Shown one piece after another: positions 10,606-24,000 of a stretch of DNA of 64,000 bases (the first letter of the stretch is position 1; each line of letters begins with the position of its first letter). This DNA comes from Viola odorata (taxonomy: Eukaryota > Streptophyta > Magnoliopsida > Malpighiales > Violaceae). Location: positions 36,442,579 to 36,506,578 of the forward strand of contig OY829542.1 of NCBI GenBank assembly GCA_963691705.1, in the 5' to 3' direction. A program made the position numbers and the translations under genes. The notes under the pieces were generated by a model that saw only the letters and a program-made list of their open reading frames with translations, did not search any database and was not told the DNA's origin.

Positions 10606-11097
10606 TAGGGTTTCAGATATTTCTGACATGACCACATCTGAAATGAAATATTTCAGCGAATTGGTGTTGAATTCATGACTTGCAATCTTGCGCTGGATGT
10701 TCCAGAGATGCCCATCGACGTTAAAGATGCCATAGCCGAGAAGCTCGTAGAGGTTGTTGAGATAGCGAGTGCCCTTGACATAGTTGAAGATGTTGGAGGA
10801 GAGGATATGCTGGATGTTGGCGGGGTTTGCGGTGCAAATTCCATGGGCAACGTTGAGATAGGTGTTGACTTTGAGAGTTGACGATGGAGTTGAGGCGAGC
10901 ATGTCGGCGATCCAGTCATGTAAGCGGTAGCGGTTGTGGAGGAAACCAATGAGGTTTCCGATAATTGGGTATGATTCTGGACATGGGGTTTTGGTTGGAG
11001 AATGAGATTTGGAGTAGGAGAAGATGATGACGATGATGAAGATGGCTGAGATGAATGAAAAAGAGAAGGTGAGAAAGGAAATACCCAACAACACCAT
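10606..11097 (-). pseudogene. Cytochrome P450, CYP94-like, N-terminal fragment
   Basis: From a genuine ATG at 11,097 the - frame gives a membrane anchor (residues ~1-27), a proline-containing hinge, then P450 N-terminal text: SYPIIGNLIGFLHNRYRLHDW, ICTANPANIQHIL, ELLGYGIFNVDGHLWNIQRK and ASHEFNTNSLKYFI. The GIFNVDG and QRK.ASHEF motifs are typical of CYP94, which hydroxylate fatty acids or jasmonoyl-isoleucine at the ER. Homology stops after SEISETL at about 10,606; the frame then runs 14 residues into unrelated sequence and stops at 10,564. The I-helix, ExxR and heme-binding Cys are all missing, so about two thirds of a ~500-residue protein is gone and no activity is possible. Confidence 0.8.
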
Positions 11098-11610
11098 TAT
11101 GCCATGAACTATGAAGTATGAACAAATGTCAAAAGGAGCCTGATCGATGAACTTAACTGGTTTGGATAATAAAATGTAGTTTGACTTGAACCAAATGAGG
11201 AGGGAAAACCGATTGGAACGAATTGTTGAATCTGTTTCACACTAGATTTTATTTCTTTATTATCACTTTTTTTGTGGTTTATTAAATCTTAATGTTTTGC
11301 ATGGGAACTAAAGTGCACGAAGGAAAAGAGGAGAAATTTAACGAGGGAAAGGAAAGGAGAGGAGAGGAAGGAAATTTCTAGAAAAAATCCTTTGTATGGC
11401 TGCATTTTTTATATATAAGGAAAAAAGAAGAAAATTTTAATATTTGTGTATGACAACTAGGATGGAAAATAAAATAACTTTAGTTATTTTTACCACTTTA
11501 CCCTTCGAGCAGAATATGGAAAAGTGGAGAAAAAGCTTGGCAGAATCTGGAAAAATGGAGGAGTTATTCATCTGATTCATAGATTGATTGCTTGTTTCCT
11601 TGTTTGATAG
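11098..11610. other. Intergenic, AT-rich
   Basis: The 5' flank of the P450 fragment and the upstream side of the TAP46 exon. It holds a purine-rich tract at 11,320-11,370 but no coding text or convincing promoter on either strand. TAP46 exon 1 is not found here. Confidence 0.5.
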
Positions 11611-11733
11611 GATGCGGTGAGGAAGGGCTGCGAAGCGTTGAAGAAGTGCGAGGAAATGATAAGCAAGTTGGGGTTGTTCTCGCCAAACGAATCTAAAGAT
11701 GACATCTCCACCACATATCTCAAATATATCCTA
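11611..11733 (+). pseudogene. TAP46: Single exon of TAP46 (PP2A-associated protein)
   Basis: A clean 123 bp exon with AG acceptor (GATAG before 11,611) and GTAAGT donor after 11,733. It encodes 41 residues, DAVRKGCEALKKCEEMISKL then GLFSPNESKDDISTTYLKYI, matching an N-terminal exon of plant TAP46. TAP46 is the regulatory protein of the alpha4/TAP42 family that binds the PP2A catalytic subunit and acts in TOR signalling. No neighbouring TAP46 exon is recognisable within 1 kb either way, although the surviving exon is open and its splice sites are intact. It is a gene fragment, not a working gene. Confidence 0.75.
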
Positions 11734-12600
11734 GTAAGTGTATTTGATTATGTTGTATTTTGGGTTTCTGGGATTTGTAATGATGTGTGTGTTTTATATG
11801 TTGCTCGGTTCAGATGTCAAAGAGCCACATAAGCAAAGTTACTCGAAGAAGAGGATAACAGGGATAATAATGGATTTTTTTTTTATTTCCCTTTAATTCC
11901 TTGGAAATATTTTGTGAGTCCGGAAGGAAATTTTTACAATTTATTTTCTCCCTATTCCATTGCTTTCCCTTTAATTCTCTTCCACTTTTTTTTCCATATA
12001 AGAAAAATTTTAAATTTTTTTATTCCCTTCCTTTCCTTTTCACTCTAATTTTTGTTCTCATACATAGGCTAAATATGCATCTTTATATTGTAACTCCACC
12101 TTCAAATTTGATTGACTTCGATTAAGCCACCAATTTACAAACTATATTTTATTTTATTTTTTATAAACAGAAATAAAATTCGAACTTAAATTCTAATATA
12201 TTGATATATTCCGCTGAGCTGCACCCCTTTAACACAAACTAAAAGTTTTAAAGTAGTTTGATTTTCAATTTGCTTATGAAACCATCTATTACTATTATCC
12301 ACCACTTTAAAACAAAGCTAAGTTTTCTTTTCCTCACAAATTTCAATTATCAATAATTATCAAGGTCAAAACAATGTATTCACTTTGTTCATAGGTTGTG
12401 TGGAAGCACTTTTTTTTACTAGTTTATTTATATTATTTTAAATTTAATTGTATTAAATAAATTGTTTAAACAAAATATAATTGTATTTAATAATATTTGT
12501 TTATTTTTTAAAAAAAATTAAAAATAAAGCTCTATATACTGTTACAAACGGGTTCCCACCAAATAGAAGTCCGACACCGAATAGAACTACCAAAGTCGGC
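11734..12600. other. Intergenic, AT-rich
   Basis: Low-complexity T-rich and A-rich DNA (for example the pyrimidine-rich run 11,960-12,045). No coding text on either strand. It ends at the probable 5' untranslated region of the PATRONUS-like gene. Confidence 0.5.
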
Positions 12601-14329
12601 GCCTTTTCTATTTGTTTGTGCTGTTCGAGTTCACTCTTCTCGCTCCAATTTTCATTTGCCACACCAGCACAGCAGTTGTTAGAAACCAAGAGAAGAGAGG
12701 AGTTTCTATCGGCATCGTTCCGGTTCGTTCTCACTTCTCAGCCACTGATCATGCGTGATTTTGTCACCTCTATTTGGTTCTTGACTGGATTTGTTTGTTT
12801 TTTGGCAGGATCTTGCACTTAGACGCTGATTTCTTCTTGTTAATCGATTCAAGGTACTTCCTTCATTTTCTCTGCTTATTAATTGTATGGCGTCTTCGCT
12901 TATTTCTTCTGTCGCTTGATTTTACTTTTATATTGCATAATTCTCATTTGCCCAGAAATGCCTAACTTGGGACCCAGGTGAATGTGAATGCTGGGTGTAT
13001 GGAGATTTGCATGTACAATAGGTTACAATTATGAAAGGATTTCGATTGTCAATTGTTTTGATTTGGAAATTAAAATTGAGGTGGAGTAGAGTGATATGAA
13101 TATTTTTTTTTCCCATTTACCGAGAAGAGGATGAAATGGGTTTATTAAGTAAATTCTCTTAAAGTTATGTTCTTTCGCATTCTTGTAAGTTATGATTAAT
13201 TTGCCTACAAAAATGATTTTACCCTTTCTTAGTTGTGTGTTTGATAAGGAGTTTTGTGGTGAAATGGGGTATGTTCTTTTGCAGAAATTGGTGTTGTACT
13301 GTTGTTTGAGACTTCCCATTTACAAGATAGAGTAATGGCAAGCTATCTCACACAGAGGCCGCTGATTATTCAGGATGAGAACTTGGATCTTCACCACCAC
13401 AAGTATTGCTCAGTGTTTCTTTCATGGTCTAATGTTGTGGAATATTTTTAGATCTGGATCTGTAATAGTTTTCTCAATCTTTCCCAATCATTATTGTTGT
13501 TGCAGGTTCTGCTTTTGATGGGAATGTTAAGAGTACTAAAGCAGCTGCCAAGAAGTATGGAGGCGGGTTAGGAAGTCGTAAAGCTCTCAATGACATTACA
13601 AATAAAACATCTCTCAAGTCCGAGGCATCGACAAGGAAAAGGAATGTAACAAAGGAACAATTGAGGAACAGAAGTCTAGACTGGACATTGCTTCTTTCCT
13701 TGATTTGGTCCTTCCTGGTCATGGTAAGTACAACGGCTTCTTTATTACCTGTATGGATCTGCATCATTCTTTGAGTAACAAGAATTCTTATAACTCAAAT
13801 CATTTTATGATTCTTCCAATTCGAAACTGCATTCTTCAAAGAAGCTTTGCGCTGCTCTTTGATTGATTTTAGCATTTTGTGGTCAATTCATATTCTGCAG
13901 ATTCTGTATCTACTGCTGATCATCTCAAGGTTAATCAAGTCAAGGTGCTTCTTGTTAATGCCTTTGTTCTTACTTCCATTCACTTTTTAACAAAATATGA
14001 ATGCATAATTAACTGAACTATACCTATATATCAAGTTAAAAATGTTAATATTTGATTTTCTTATGTTCTTTTCACTCCCATCTTTGTTTCTGCTGCAAAT
14101 TGATCTGGATGATAAACTCCCCTTCCCGGAACTGAAAGAGGTCTCCATGTCTGAGTGTTCTGATTGGTTTAAGTCTTTAGCTAAATGGAACTCTCCTCCA
14201 GATTCTCCTCCAGATTCTCCACCATCCTTTCCACCATCCTCTCCTTTTGCGTGGAAATTTGAGCGTCCACCATTTCCTATTGCTGTGTGGCCATGTGAAG
14301 AATCTGAGTGTGCTGAAGCAAGAAAATGA
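12600..14329 (+). pseudogene. PATRONUS-like (plant securin) gene, disabled
   Basis: Proposed exons: 5' UTR about 12,600-12,860, then 13,335-13,402, 13,506-13,723, 13,901-13,944 and 14,099-14,329. The text shows a DEN box (QDENLDLHHH, residues ~12-21), a perfect destruction box (RKALNDITN) and a C-terminal block with SMSECSDWFKSLAKWNSPP and SSPFAWKFE, as in PATRONUS proteins, the plant securins that guard sister-chromatid cohesion until APC/C degrades them. Three faults: the donor at 13,403 leaves exon 1 out of phase with 13,506 (joining gives an immediate stop); the exon at 13,506-13,723 changes frame near 13,655, where a conserved middle segment seems deleted; and the acceptor of the last exon reads CTGCAA, not CTGCAG, at 14,093-14,098. 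The family call is firm; that the gene is dead is strong but rests on reading by eye. Confidence 0.7.
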
Positions 14330-15045
14330 CTGCTTTGACACCGACTCTTCTGTTCGATTTTGTACGTTCTTGAGATGAAGCTGAGAACCACCACTCTATC
14401 ATATTCCATTCCATTGTCACCGATTAGTGATTCTTGTTCTTTTCTCATGACATGAGTGCTGTCTCCTCATTTTGTTTCTGAAAATGGTCTCCTCGTATCC
14501 AAATTTTTGAAATAGACAGAAACGTAGACAATGAGACTAATCCGAGACGTTGTTTTCCATATTTTGTAACTTTGGTTTCCTGCCTAATCTAACACAGTAT
14601 CTAGATGAGATGGTAATTTCAGGCAACAAAAGAAATCGCCAAAGAATTTTAAGTTGAGTATCTCTCATTGGAAAAGTAAACCACGCTGTATAAGTCAACC
14701 AATCTTAGCATCCTCTCATTACTAATGTAGAAAATTAAACAAGTAATGATAATTGTCATCCAACTATTCATGAAATCCATAACCATTATAACTAACCAAC
14801 ATAGGGTTTTGCTTCAGGGTAAAAAAACAACCAACTGCAACAAGACGCACTGCCACACTGTTCAAAGGCAAATGAAACAGCAAAGGAGGGCATTTTCAGC
14901 GAACAAAGAAAATCAGAATGGAATGTATAGCTTTGTCTGAAATTGCAGCTTCAGTACAAGAATAGATAGAACATACGCGAGGAAAATTATAAAACACAAG
15001 TTGCCATCACCAAGTACTCCATATCATATACTGCACTATCGAAGC
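14330..15045. other. Intergenic between two convergent genes
   Basis: Holds the 3' flanks of the PATRONUS-like gene (+) and SEC5 (-), which point at each other. No coding text beyond short chance frames. Confidence 0.5.
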
Positions 15046-18000
15046 CTATGCCGGGAGAAACTTGGAGAATCCATTGCTTGTGCCTCTGTATTTTCTGCTG
15101 GGAGAATCCATTGATCCTCCTCTGAAGCCATAAGCAGCCTTAGCAGATTCTGGCACCGACTGCAAGGAAATTGACTCAGCAAAGCATGCCGTATTAATGT
15201 GAGTTCTGTCCAGCTCTACATGAAGTAACTCAGAGCAACATTGCTGAGCAAGAGCCTGAAGCATACACAAAACACATCAGTGAACAAAGTAAGTTTTAAA
15301 AAAAACAAAAACAAAAACAAAAGAAGTACTAGAGATGCCAATTTTTCATATAAAACACCCCATTATAACACAGCTCATGTAGTTAGACTTTCCAGCAATG
15401 AGCACCACAAAATGCCTTCGCCTTTACTCCTTTTCCAAACAGTTTATTGTTACCTCATTGACCTTGTTCTGCAATTCTCCACGATCATTCCACAACTTAC
15501 GTTCACATCATGATGATACCAATGAGGATAATATTCCTATTGTTATTGTATATCCCATGAGACAATCAGACATGAATAAACAAAACTACATGTATATTTT
15601 CTTGATGCATAGGCACCTCTACTCTAGCACAGTAAACAAAGAAATGCTGGAATGAAAATGATTCTCACAATTAAGTCGTCCGGAGACGCAGCCGTCCCCT
15701 GCTGCCTTTCATCTCCAATTGCATCATCACTCCCGCGAATTGACCTCTACGCTGATGCCCTGGATTTTCAACAGCTTCAGTGACATTCTCTGTAGCTTTC
15801 TCCAACAACACTCCTTGTAAGGACTTGAGGGACTCCCTTGCATCAGGTGTGAGATATGGATTTAATATCGTCTCAAAATATTCAAGCTGCATGAGACACA
15901 TCCAAGATATTACACCACATAACCAGCTGTGAGATGCCAAGATCAATTCCCATGCCAATCAGATGACCAAGCAAATTGGCTAGAGAGTCTATTGTGGAGG
16001 ATGGCTGTAGGCAGATGGATTTTCTCCAAATGCATAGGGCTAAAACACCTTGTTAATGTCGCAAAGCTAACCAAATATCAGTTCCGCAGACAATTCAACC
16101 ATGCAGAATCTCCAAAGGAACGTAAGTGCATATATCCTTATCATGGATATTTATCACACAAATTGTATCGATCCACATAAGCATGGTAAAGCTCAATCCA
16201 AGAATTCACAAGGATGAAAAAAAAGAGCAAAGTTTTACCTCAAGCATCAGCTGGCAGAAACCATTAACATCGAGAGACCTAAGATCTTTGTTTTTATTTT
16301 CATGGAAAAGGCTCAGAAACGTATCGATCTGGCCTTCCACGAGAATTCCAAGTGTCTTATCCAATTGAGGCTTAGCACCAGCAATGACCTGCGATTAAGG
16401 AAAATCAAGTTATTCAGAGCAACTCTGTAAAAGATAAATAAATCCAGTAACATGTTCCATTTGGGCATTAATAAAATAACAAATGGATAGTACAAGGAGT
16501 AGCTCCTGTGCAAAACAAACATACCCCAAAAATTGTTAGATAAAACAGTGCGATCGACTTACAATTAGCTTTATCATTGATTTCACGAAAACATGGACCT
16601 CTAAAATCTGAATTTAAACAACCAAATTGAAGAACAATAGGCCTCGCTCTTCATGACAAAGTGGTCGCTAAATCAACTACGGATTCCCTGATTTTCTTAG
16701 CAAGGTCTCTCGAGCCATTGCTCTAGCTGAACCAGCTGGTCGTCACTATAAATATGAAAACTACAGAGGGAGAACTTTTACCTCTGGGGCAGTTTCCAAT
16801 GCCGCTCAAGTTTTTGTATACTCCCCCCTTAAGTTTTCACATTGTCAATTCATGCCTCTAAGCTGTTTTGTGTCATTTGTGACCTTCCATGTTTCACATA
16901 GTCAACTACTCCTTTCAAAATCCAGGGATAGTCAATTATGCTATTATTCATTCATTTTTTATAAATTTGAATTTTGAAATTTCAAGGGAATAAGCGACGT
17001 AATCAGACTTGAAAGAATAGATAGTTCATCTGACTCAGTTAAAGGAATAAATGACTGAAAATAATCTTCAGGAAGAAAATTGAAAATCATATCAAAGTTA
17101 TCTGAGTATTGTATGACTTGGGTTTATATTCAACATCAAAGATACAGCTTTCCAACACTAACAAGGGTGAAAGAACAGGGAAAGAAAAAAACCCACTATA
17201 CACGAATCACCTCTGAATGAACAGCTACTAAAGTGTGTATTAACTCCACAGCGGCATCACGCACACCCTGCAAGTAATTAACATTGTCAAATAATGATGC
17301 TTTGGTTTGAATGACTCTTTTGGTTGGGAAAAGGAAATCCAACTATGGAGTTGCTAAATCCTCACTTTTACTGCAGAAGCTGAACCCCACTGAAAACCAG
17401 AGTTCAGCAAATAGTTCACAGCTGCAGTTCTGATCAAATTTGCCTGATGTAAAAATAAAACCCATCACACACTGACCAGGAAAAATAAAAAATGCATGCA
17501 ATAAACAGCTTATCTATCTATTACCGCAACGTATTACAAATTCCATAGTCAATGTCAGGAAAATAAGGCAACAAAGGTGTCAGAAAATGGATTAATGAAG
17601 AACAGAATAGAACTGAAGCATTTAAGAATTTAGTTGACTTTTAAAATTTACAGCAGAGGAACTAATAGGGTCACTTTCTGAGGTGAAGGTGTGTATTCTT
17701 GTAAAATCACAATAATAATTATAAACTATGAGCCAAATTATGAAACCTTTTAATCAAAGCACAGTACCTACAAGAATATGAGCAGAACCTAAGTTCTTTG
17801 TTTGCATGAAGCCCATCTTTTACGCTACAGATAACTCTGTTAAGAAAATAAATAATATCCAGTGTGTTTTAAACATATAATATGCCTCTTCTGACACAAC
17901 TCATTTCACTTGCAACCAACGAATGCATGCATGGACTACTAGTGACATTACATGTCAATATAAGGACGGCACTAATAAAGCAATGAGTAACACCTACAGT

Positions 18001-21000
18001 AAAATGAAGTGGGAGAAGCACCCTAAATAATCCTCATGCACAGGTGGCCACTTTCATGTGCTTGTTTGTACGTGTTATACATGATGTCCATCATACTGAC
18101 AAACCATACCTTTGCAAAGGTATACTGCTCAAGGACCTTCTCTTCAAGGCCAGAGAAAGACGTCACTAAATCCTGGATATCACCATCCTCTTCATCCTTT
18201 TCTCTGGCAGAGAGAGAGGATAGCACCTCAGAAAAGTCATTGACGGGTGAAAAATAAGTATATCAACACACAACCATTTTTTAACATGGACAATGACAAA
18301 AAACAAGAAATGCAACTCATGTAACTTCTCAATTCATAATAATTTAATGGATTGATCAATCACCACTAGACCCCTCAAGGTGACACCATAGTCAAACATG
18401 CACATGAGACCAAAAACTACCACATCAAGGTGTGCATTCTTCTCATAGCAGTGACTTGTCCAACAATCCAAGTATGGCACATAGCTATACTAAACATGCA
18501 ATTAAAGAATGTAACTAATCCAAGCCTGAAAGTGAAATTCCAGATAACATTGGCTCTCTCAAAGAGGTGTTTGTGCTGGATTAAACCTTGGCTCGCCACA
18601 CCAGCACTAACCACTACCCTGTTACCTACCAACTGTGCTCAACAGACATTGCCCACTCCTTTCTTTTTCTCTTTGACAACGAAACAAATTAAGCTACTTT
18701 TAGGAATTCATCTGCGCTGTTGTATTACTGGACAAGGAACATGGCTTTAAGACTAAGTACCACATTGAAAAATCTCAGGTAATACTTAGTAAGATGTATG
18801 AAACATTTGAATAACTATGGAACAATACTTGGACAGGTTGTCAGAAATAAAATAAACTTTTTATTTTAATTTTATGTTACAATTTTCTACTACAACTTGA
18901 AGAACATTTTTGTAAATATTTCATAAAAGCACAATAAGATATATGTTTCATGGGTGAAATTTATATATGTGCCCTCCAGTAGAAAGCCATCTGAGCTCTG
19001 CTACTGGCTACACAAGACACGGTGGCAGTTAAAATTCACCGTTACAGACCCCTAAGGAAGACTTTCACAGAATTGATAGCGTACCTAGACTGCAGCCAAA
19101 TACTTTTGAATTTGTTGTACAACTCATATGAAAGCTCGTCTTTGCAGTACCCAATATTACTCAAGATTATCAACAATTGTTTATGTGGATCGACAATGGC
19201 ACCTGGGAGATCAGATGACCTATTATCTTCTGTGCCATGAGAATATCCACTCTGTAGAGAATTTTTTTTACTTGCTCTGTTCTGGGAAAGCTCACTTCCA
19301 ATGTGTTCCAAATGACCTGCATAAAGGATCAAGGCACCATCAATTATATGTAGAAACTATCACGAACAACACCAAACATAAAGTTGGCAATTGCTTCCCA
19401 TACCAGCTAAATCTAGGAAACAATTTAAGAAAGCAAGTCTGACAGATTCCTGAATTTCCTGAAGTTGAGAAAACATATCTTCTGACTTATCAGCCTCACT
19501 CCTTAAGGACTGGGTCATTCTGCAAACACCGTGTAATGAGCTAACTACAAGTGTAGTGGAACATATTGATTGGTAATAAACAATTTTCAGAAGATTGCCT
19601 GCTAAACGATGCAAGATCTGCTTCCATCAAATAAATAGCACTCTTTTCAAAAAGTAAACAAAATAAATAATATGCATGGTACCCTGTTACAAAAACACCT
19701 TGAGCAGATTGCTAATTCCTTTTACTGTGGAATCTATTATCTAAGCTGAGCCTTTTGAATGAGCAATAAAGCTCGACAAGGGTACAAGCACATCTCTACA
19801 AATTACCTTATTACATGACCATAGTGAGAAGAGGCAGCAAGTCCTAACATCTCATAGAGGTCATTGGGTAACATTGTATGTGCACATAGTATAAACCAGT
19901 TGAGTTATCTTTTGCCTTTTTAAAGAATCAACAGCAAAATACACAATTAAACCTGCATAAGCTCTGGTCACTTACAAACTGATCTGATCCATTGCGGAAG
20001 CTATAATAGAGCGGAATGCCAAGGGCAAGAATGAGATTGTATATGCAGATTTATTTCTTTCAAGACTAGATACTGGAATCCATGTTTCCTCTCTCAAAAT
20101 CTCCTGTTGTTGCCCACATCCAAGAGCAAAGCCTGAGGATGTAAATCTTTGTAATCTCAGCCTGAAGCGCTCTTAGTGCCAGGACTGCAACAAGGAACGT
20201 AAAAAAATGATTATTTGAGAACTTAAGAAAGAAATTTCAAAAATTTAAAAAACTCCTGCGTGGTATAGCTGAACAGATATATTTTACTAAATAGATTTTT
20301 GTTGCGCAGCAATTCACAGATCTGTGAATTTAACAGCCAAGACTCTAAAAGTCATCATTTACAAGATAATGAGATTATCTTCCAGAAGCAAAGGACAGTA
20401 GGAATCATTGACAAAATTGTTCTAAAATACTTTTCTCACCAAGGCCTTGTATTTCATTTTGACAAAGCATAATGATCTGCTAGATTTTGACATTCTATGG
20501 ATGGTATATAACCTGACTATTCTTTAAAACCTTGAAAATATATTTCACTCGAAGATTCTACACCTAGAAAAATATCTATAAATTAGATTTAGAATATTGG
20601 TTTTAGACTGTTAACTTTGCCTCACTGAATATTCATTGTAATGAATGAGACTATCAAAGTATCAAACCAAAGTACATAAACAAGCACATGCCCAGCAACT
20701 ATCTCAGTTAACATATGAAATTAAGTATTAATTAGCATAACCCAGAACAGGCAACTCAGTCACATCTCAAAATTGGTAGCATGCCTGCACTCCTTTGGTG
20801 TCAATGGAAGAACTTGTAGTTAAAGGGAGGACAAGATAAAGGAAAGAGCAGATAAACTCAAAATAGACATGCAAAGACGGAGAGAGAGAGTACTTCAGTG
20901 CTTTTACAGGCAAAAAATTGATGTTACACAAAGAACTCATGGATTGTTGTTAAGAGAATAGCTCTACAAAAAGCCACTACACAATAGTGATCTCAAAAAC

Positions 21001-24000
21001 CATAGTTTTAAAAACCGAACAGGAGTGACCCGTTCGACCGATTTGAACCGGATTCAACCGGGGTTCGACCGGATTGACTCATTGGATCGTTCCGGGTCAT
21101 TCACATATCGAACCGTTCAATCTTAGATAATTGAACCGGATTGAACCGGTGTCTATAATGGGCCGACCCATCGAATTTTCCATATTGAAAAAAATAAATA
21201 AAAAAAAAGAATTTTAAAATTTAGAAAACACAAAACGACGTCGTTTTGGTTTGACATTGACCCAGCCGGGTCGATAGCGGATCGACCAGTTTTTTTCCGG
21301 TTCGATTGCAGGTCCGATCAGATAGTTGAACCGAACCAAAAATCTCTTCGGGTCACGGTTTTTCTGGTCCGACCGTCGAGTCTGTCCGGTTTTTAAAACT
21401 ATGCAAAAAGCAAACAGCACACCCCTCCAATGTTTAAACAGTTGAGCCCGCTGAAAGCTAAATTACATGCAATCACCAATTACATCCAATTTTCACAAAA
21501 TAACACACAGCTCAAAGCTCATCACTTCCCTTGACAGATGCTTGTTTAAATTGTGTACACACTACAATAGTTTGTGAAAATAAAGTTGCTGCTCCTTTAC
21601 AAAATAGGATAGACTTTTAAGTTCTATTCTGAATATTCATACAAATGTTCTCAATTAGGGGAACAAGCATATTGCTTAAAACTGAAAACATTATCTAAGA
21701 ACTGAAGTGAGTGATATAGCAAGTAAGACAGAAGTATGGAACCAGTAAGCAAATATCCAAACTGCTACACAGTGCATTGATAAGTCATAGATAATTCATT
21801 TTAATTGATAACTACTATACTGGCATCAATAAATACCTAAACAATTCCTTCAATCAAAATTTGATTTTAGAATTTCCTCTACTGTAGATGAACTTGCCAA
21901 ACTCACATTTGTTAGGTCTATTTGTGGGTCTTCCATAGACTTGTAAAGTGTTCCTTTGAACTCATGCATCACCTTTTCAACCTCTTCAAGAACACGTTTC
22001 AGTATGTTTACCTGAAATTAGATAAATTAGTAACTATCTGAAAGAGTACAACAATGGGGAAAAAAAACAAAAAAAAAAAAAGCAATCCTTGAAAAACATT
22101 GAATGCATAGTAACATCATTTATATTGAAGAAATGCATGGGTGATTGACCGTAAATGATTATTTTGATCTAAGATTGACGATAACAGATATAGAAACACA
22201 TGTGCACATAACACAGAGTGAGTTTTCCTGATGTGATACAAGACATGACACTTCATGTTCAGCCATGCATATTGACAGCCACCTCAACAAACCTCATCTC
22301 AATTTCCTTTCGACAAAAATGCCAAACCATCAAGAGTAAATGTATTAATCGAAACCTGCATACCATCAATTGTAGTTTTGCATGAGACAAAGCAGTTAAA
22401 ATTCTCTTTAACTACTTGTTTTCTCTGCTGAGTCCGTCCTTTTAGATCAGTTTTCAAAGCAAGCGCACCACCCTCCAAGTCTGCTGAACTTGTATCTTGA
22501 TGTATTCGGGATAGAAACAACTTTGCATCAAACTTATCAGAGAAATACAGTAACTTCGCTGGACATAACAAAAGAAATAGTCAGCCCACCCCGCCCCAAA
22601 AATAAAAATAAAATAAAAAAAGAAGGCCATCATTAATAGCCCCAAAACCTCAGAACACTATAATGCTTCAAAAGTGTGAATAAAATTTAACATAAAACTT
22701 CACATTCGGAAGTCAGAAGAATAACGAAAGTTCAAGTAGAAATATCCATTACAAAAAGGCACTTCAATGTAAGATTTGAAAACCATCTCATAAGTATGAA
22801 GGGGAACATATATATTAGTTTTACCGCTTAACAACATCAAGCCCAGAACTGAAAGTGTTCTATAAAATCCAGTCATAATGTGGCCATTAGCACCAGCTGC
22901 TAAATCAATCAACTCAACTCTAAATGTGACCTATGTAAAGTTTCTTCATACATAACCTCTATAAAGTTTCTGCTAAAATACCATCCCAATCTTAAACATG
23001 CACAAGCATTACTCCTACAAATACAGCATGATAACTAGGTCAGTATATTTCATCATTTGTTGTGCTACTTGCCAATTTAGCTCTATTTTCCTCTTCACAT
23101 TAATTCTCCAGATTGTTCTTAAGAATCCAACTTCAATGGAAAGAAAAGACGGGCTAATAAAAGAAGTCAAAAGACGACAAAAAAAAAACTACATGGTTAT
23201 CTCACGTTCAAACACAAGCACGCAAAATATTTTTGCTGATAGGCACAAGCATGCAAACTTAACAGTAGCTCATATGAACACTGCCTCTTCCGATAAAGCA
23301 AAAAATGTCATGGCTGACTTCCATGAAATATTACGTTCTGCATTGCCCAACCTTCCTTGATAGCTAAGCTTTCATTTTCTTTCACCTACTCCTCTTTTCC
23401 ATGAATCAAGCATGCATGTGTTTCTCTCTATATTGATTTTAAATACTATTTTTTCATAATTGCTGTTATCTTATAATAGTTTAGCCACCAGTCTAAAGTA
23501 CAGTATCTAGTTCTAATGGGTGCACCAAACACTTGTATACAACAAGTAAAGGAGAACTCAACAAAGTGAGTAAAATGAGAAATTACCACGAAGATTAGTA
23601 TCTAGATGATCATTATCAGTTTTGGAGGGAGAGCTTCCCAATCGATCCGTGATCAACCTTAAAGATTTGTTATCTATAATCCTGCCAATGCAAATGTAAA
23701 TTCAGGATTTGAAAGACATTAAGCAGTAAAATATTAATGGAAACACTGAGCTCGGACATCTGTAGGAAAACATTTGATAATTTTGCTGAGCTTGGATTAG
23801 TACAAAGAAAATAATACAGTCAGTAAAACCGACTTTATCAGCTCTTGAAGTGAAATTCATTCGATAATATCAAGAGAATTGAAAAGAATTCTCTAAGAGA
23901 AGCTCACCCCAATCCCAATGGATCGATACATTCCATGGAAAGACTGCAGAGAACTAAGCCCCGGTCTTCCCACGGCAGAAGGTTTACGTTAATACTTAAT

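Noticed and set aside
12481..12822. 113-codon frame before the PATRONUS-like start
   Set aside because: Lies in the presumed promoter and 5' UTR, ends in intron-like sequence, no similarity recognised.
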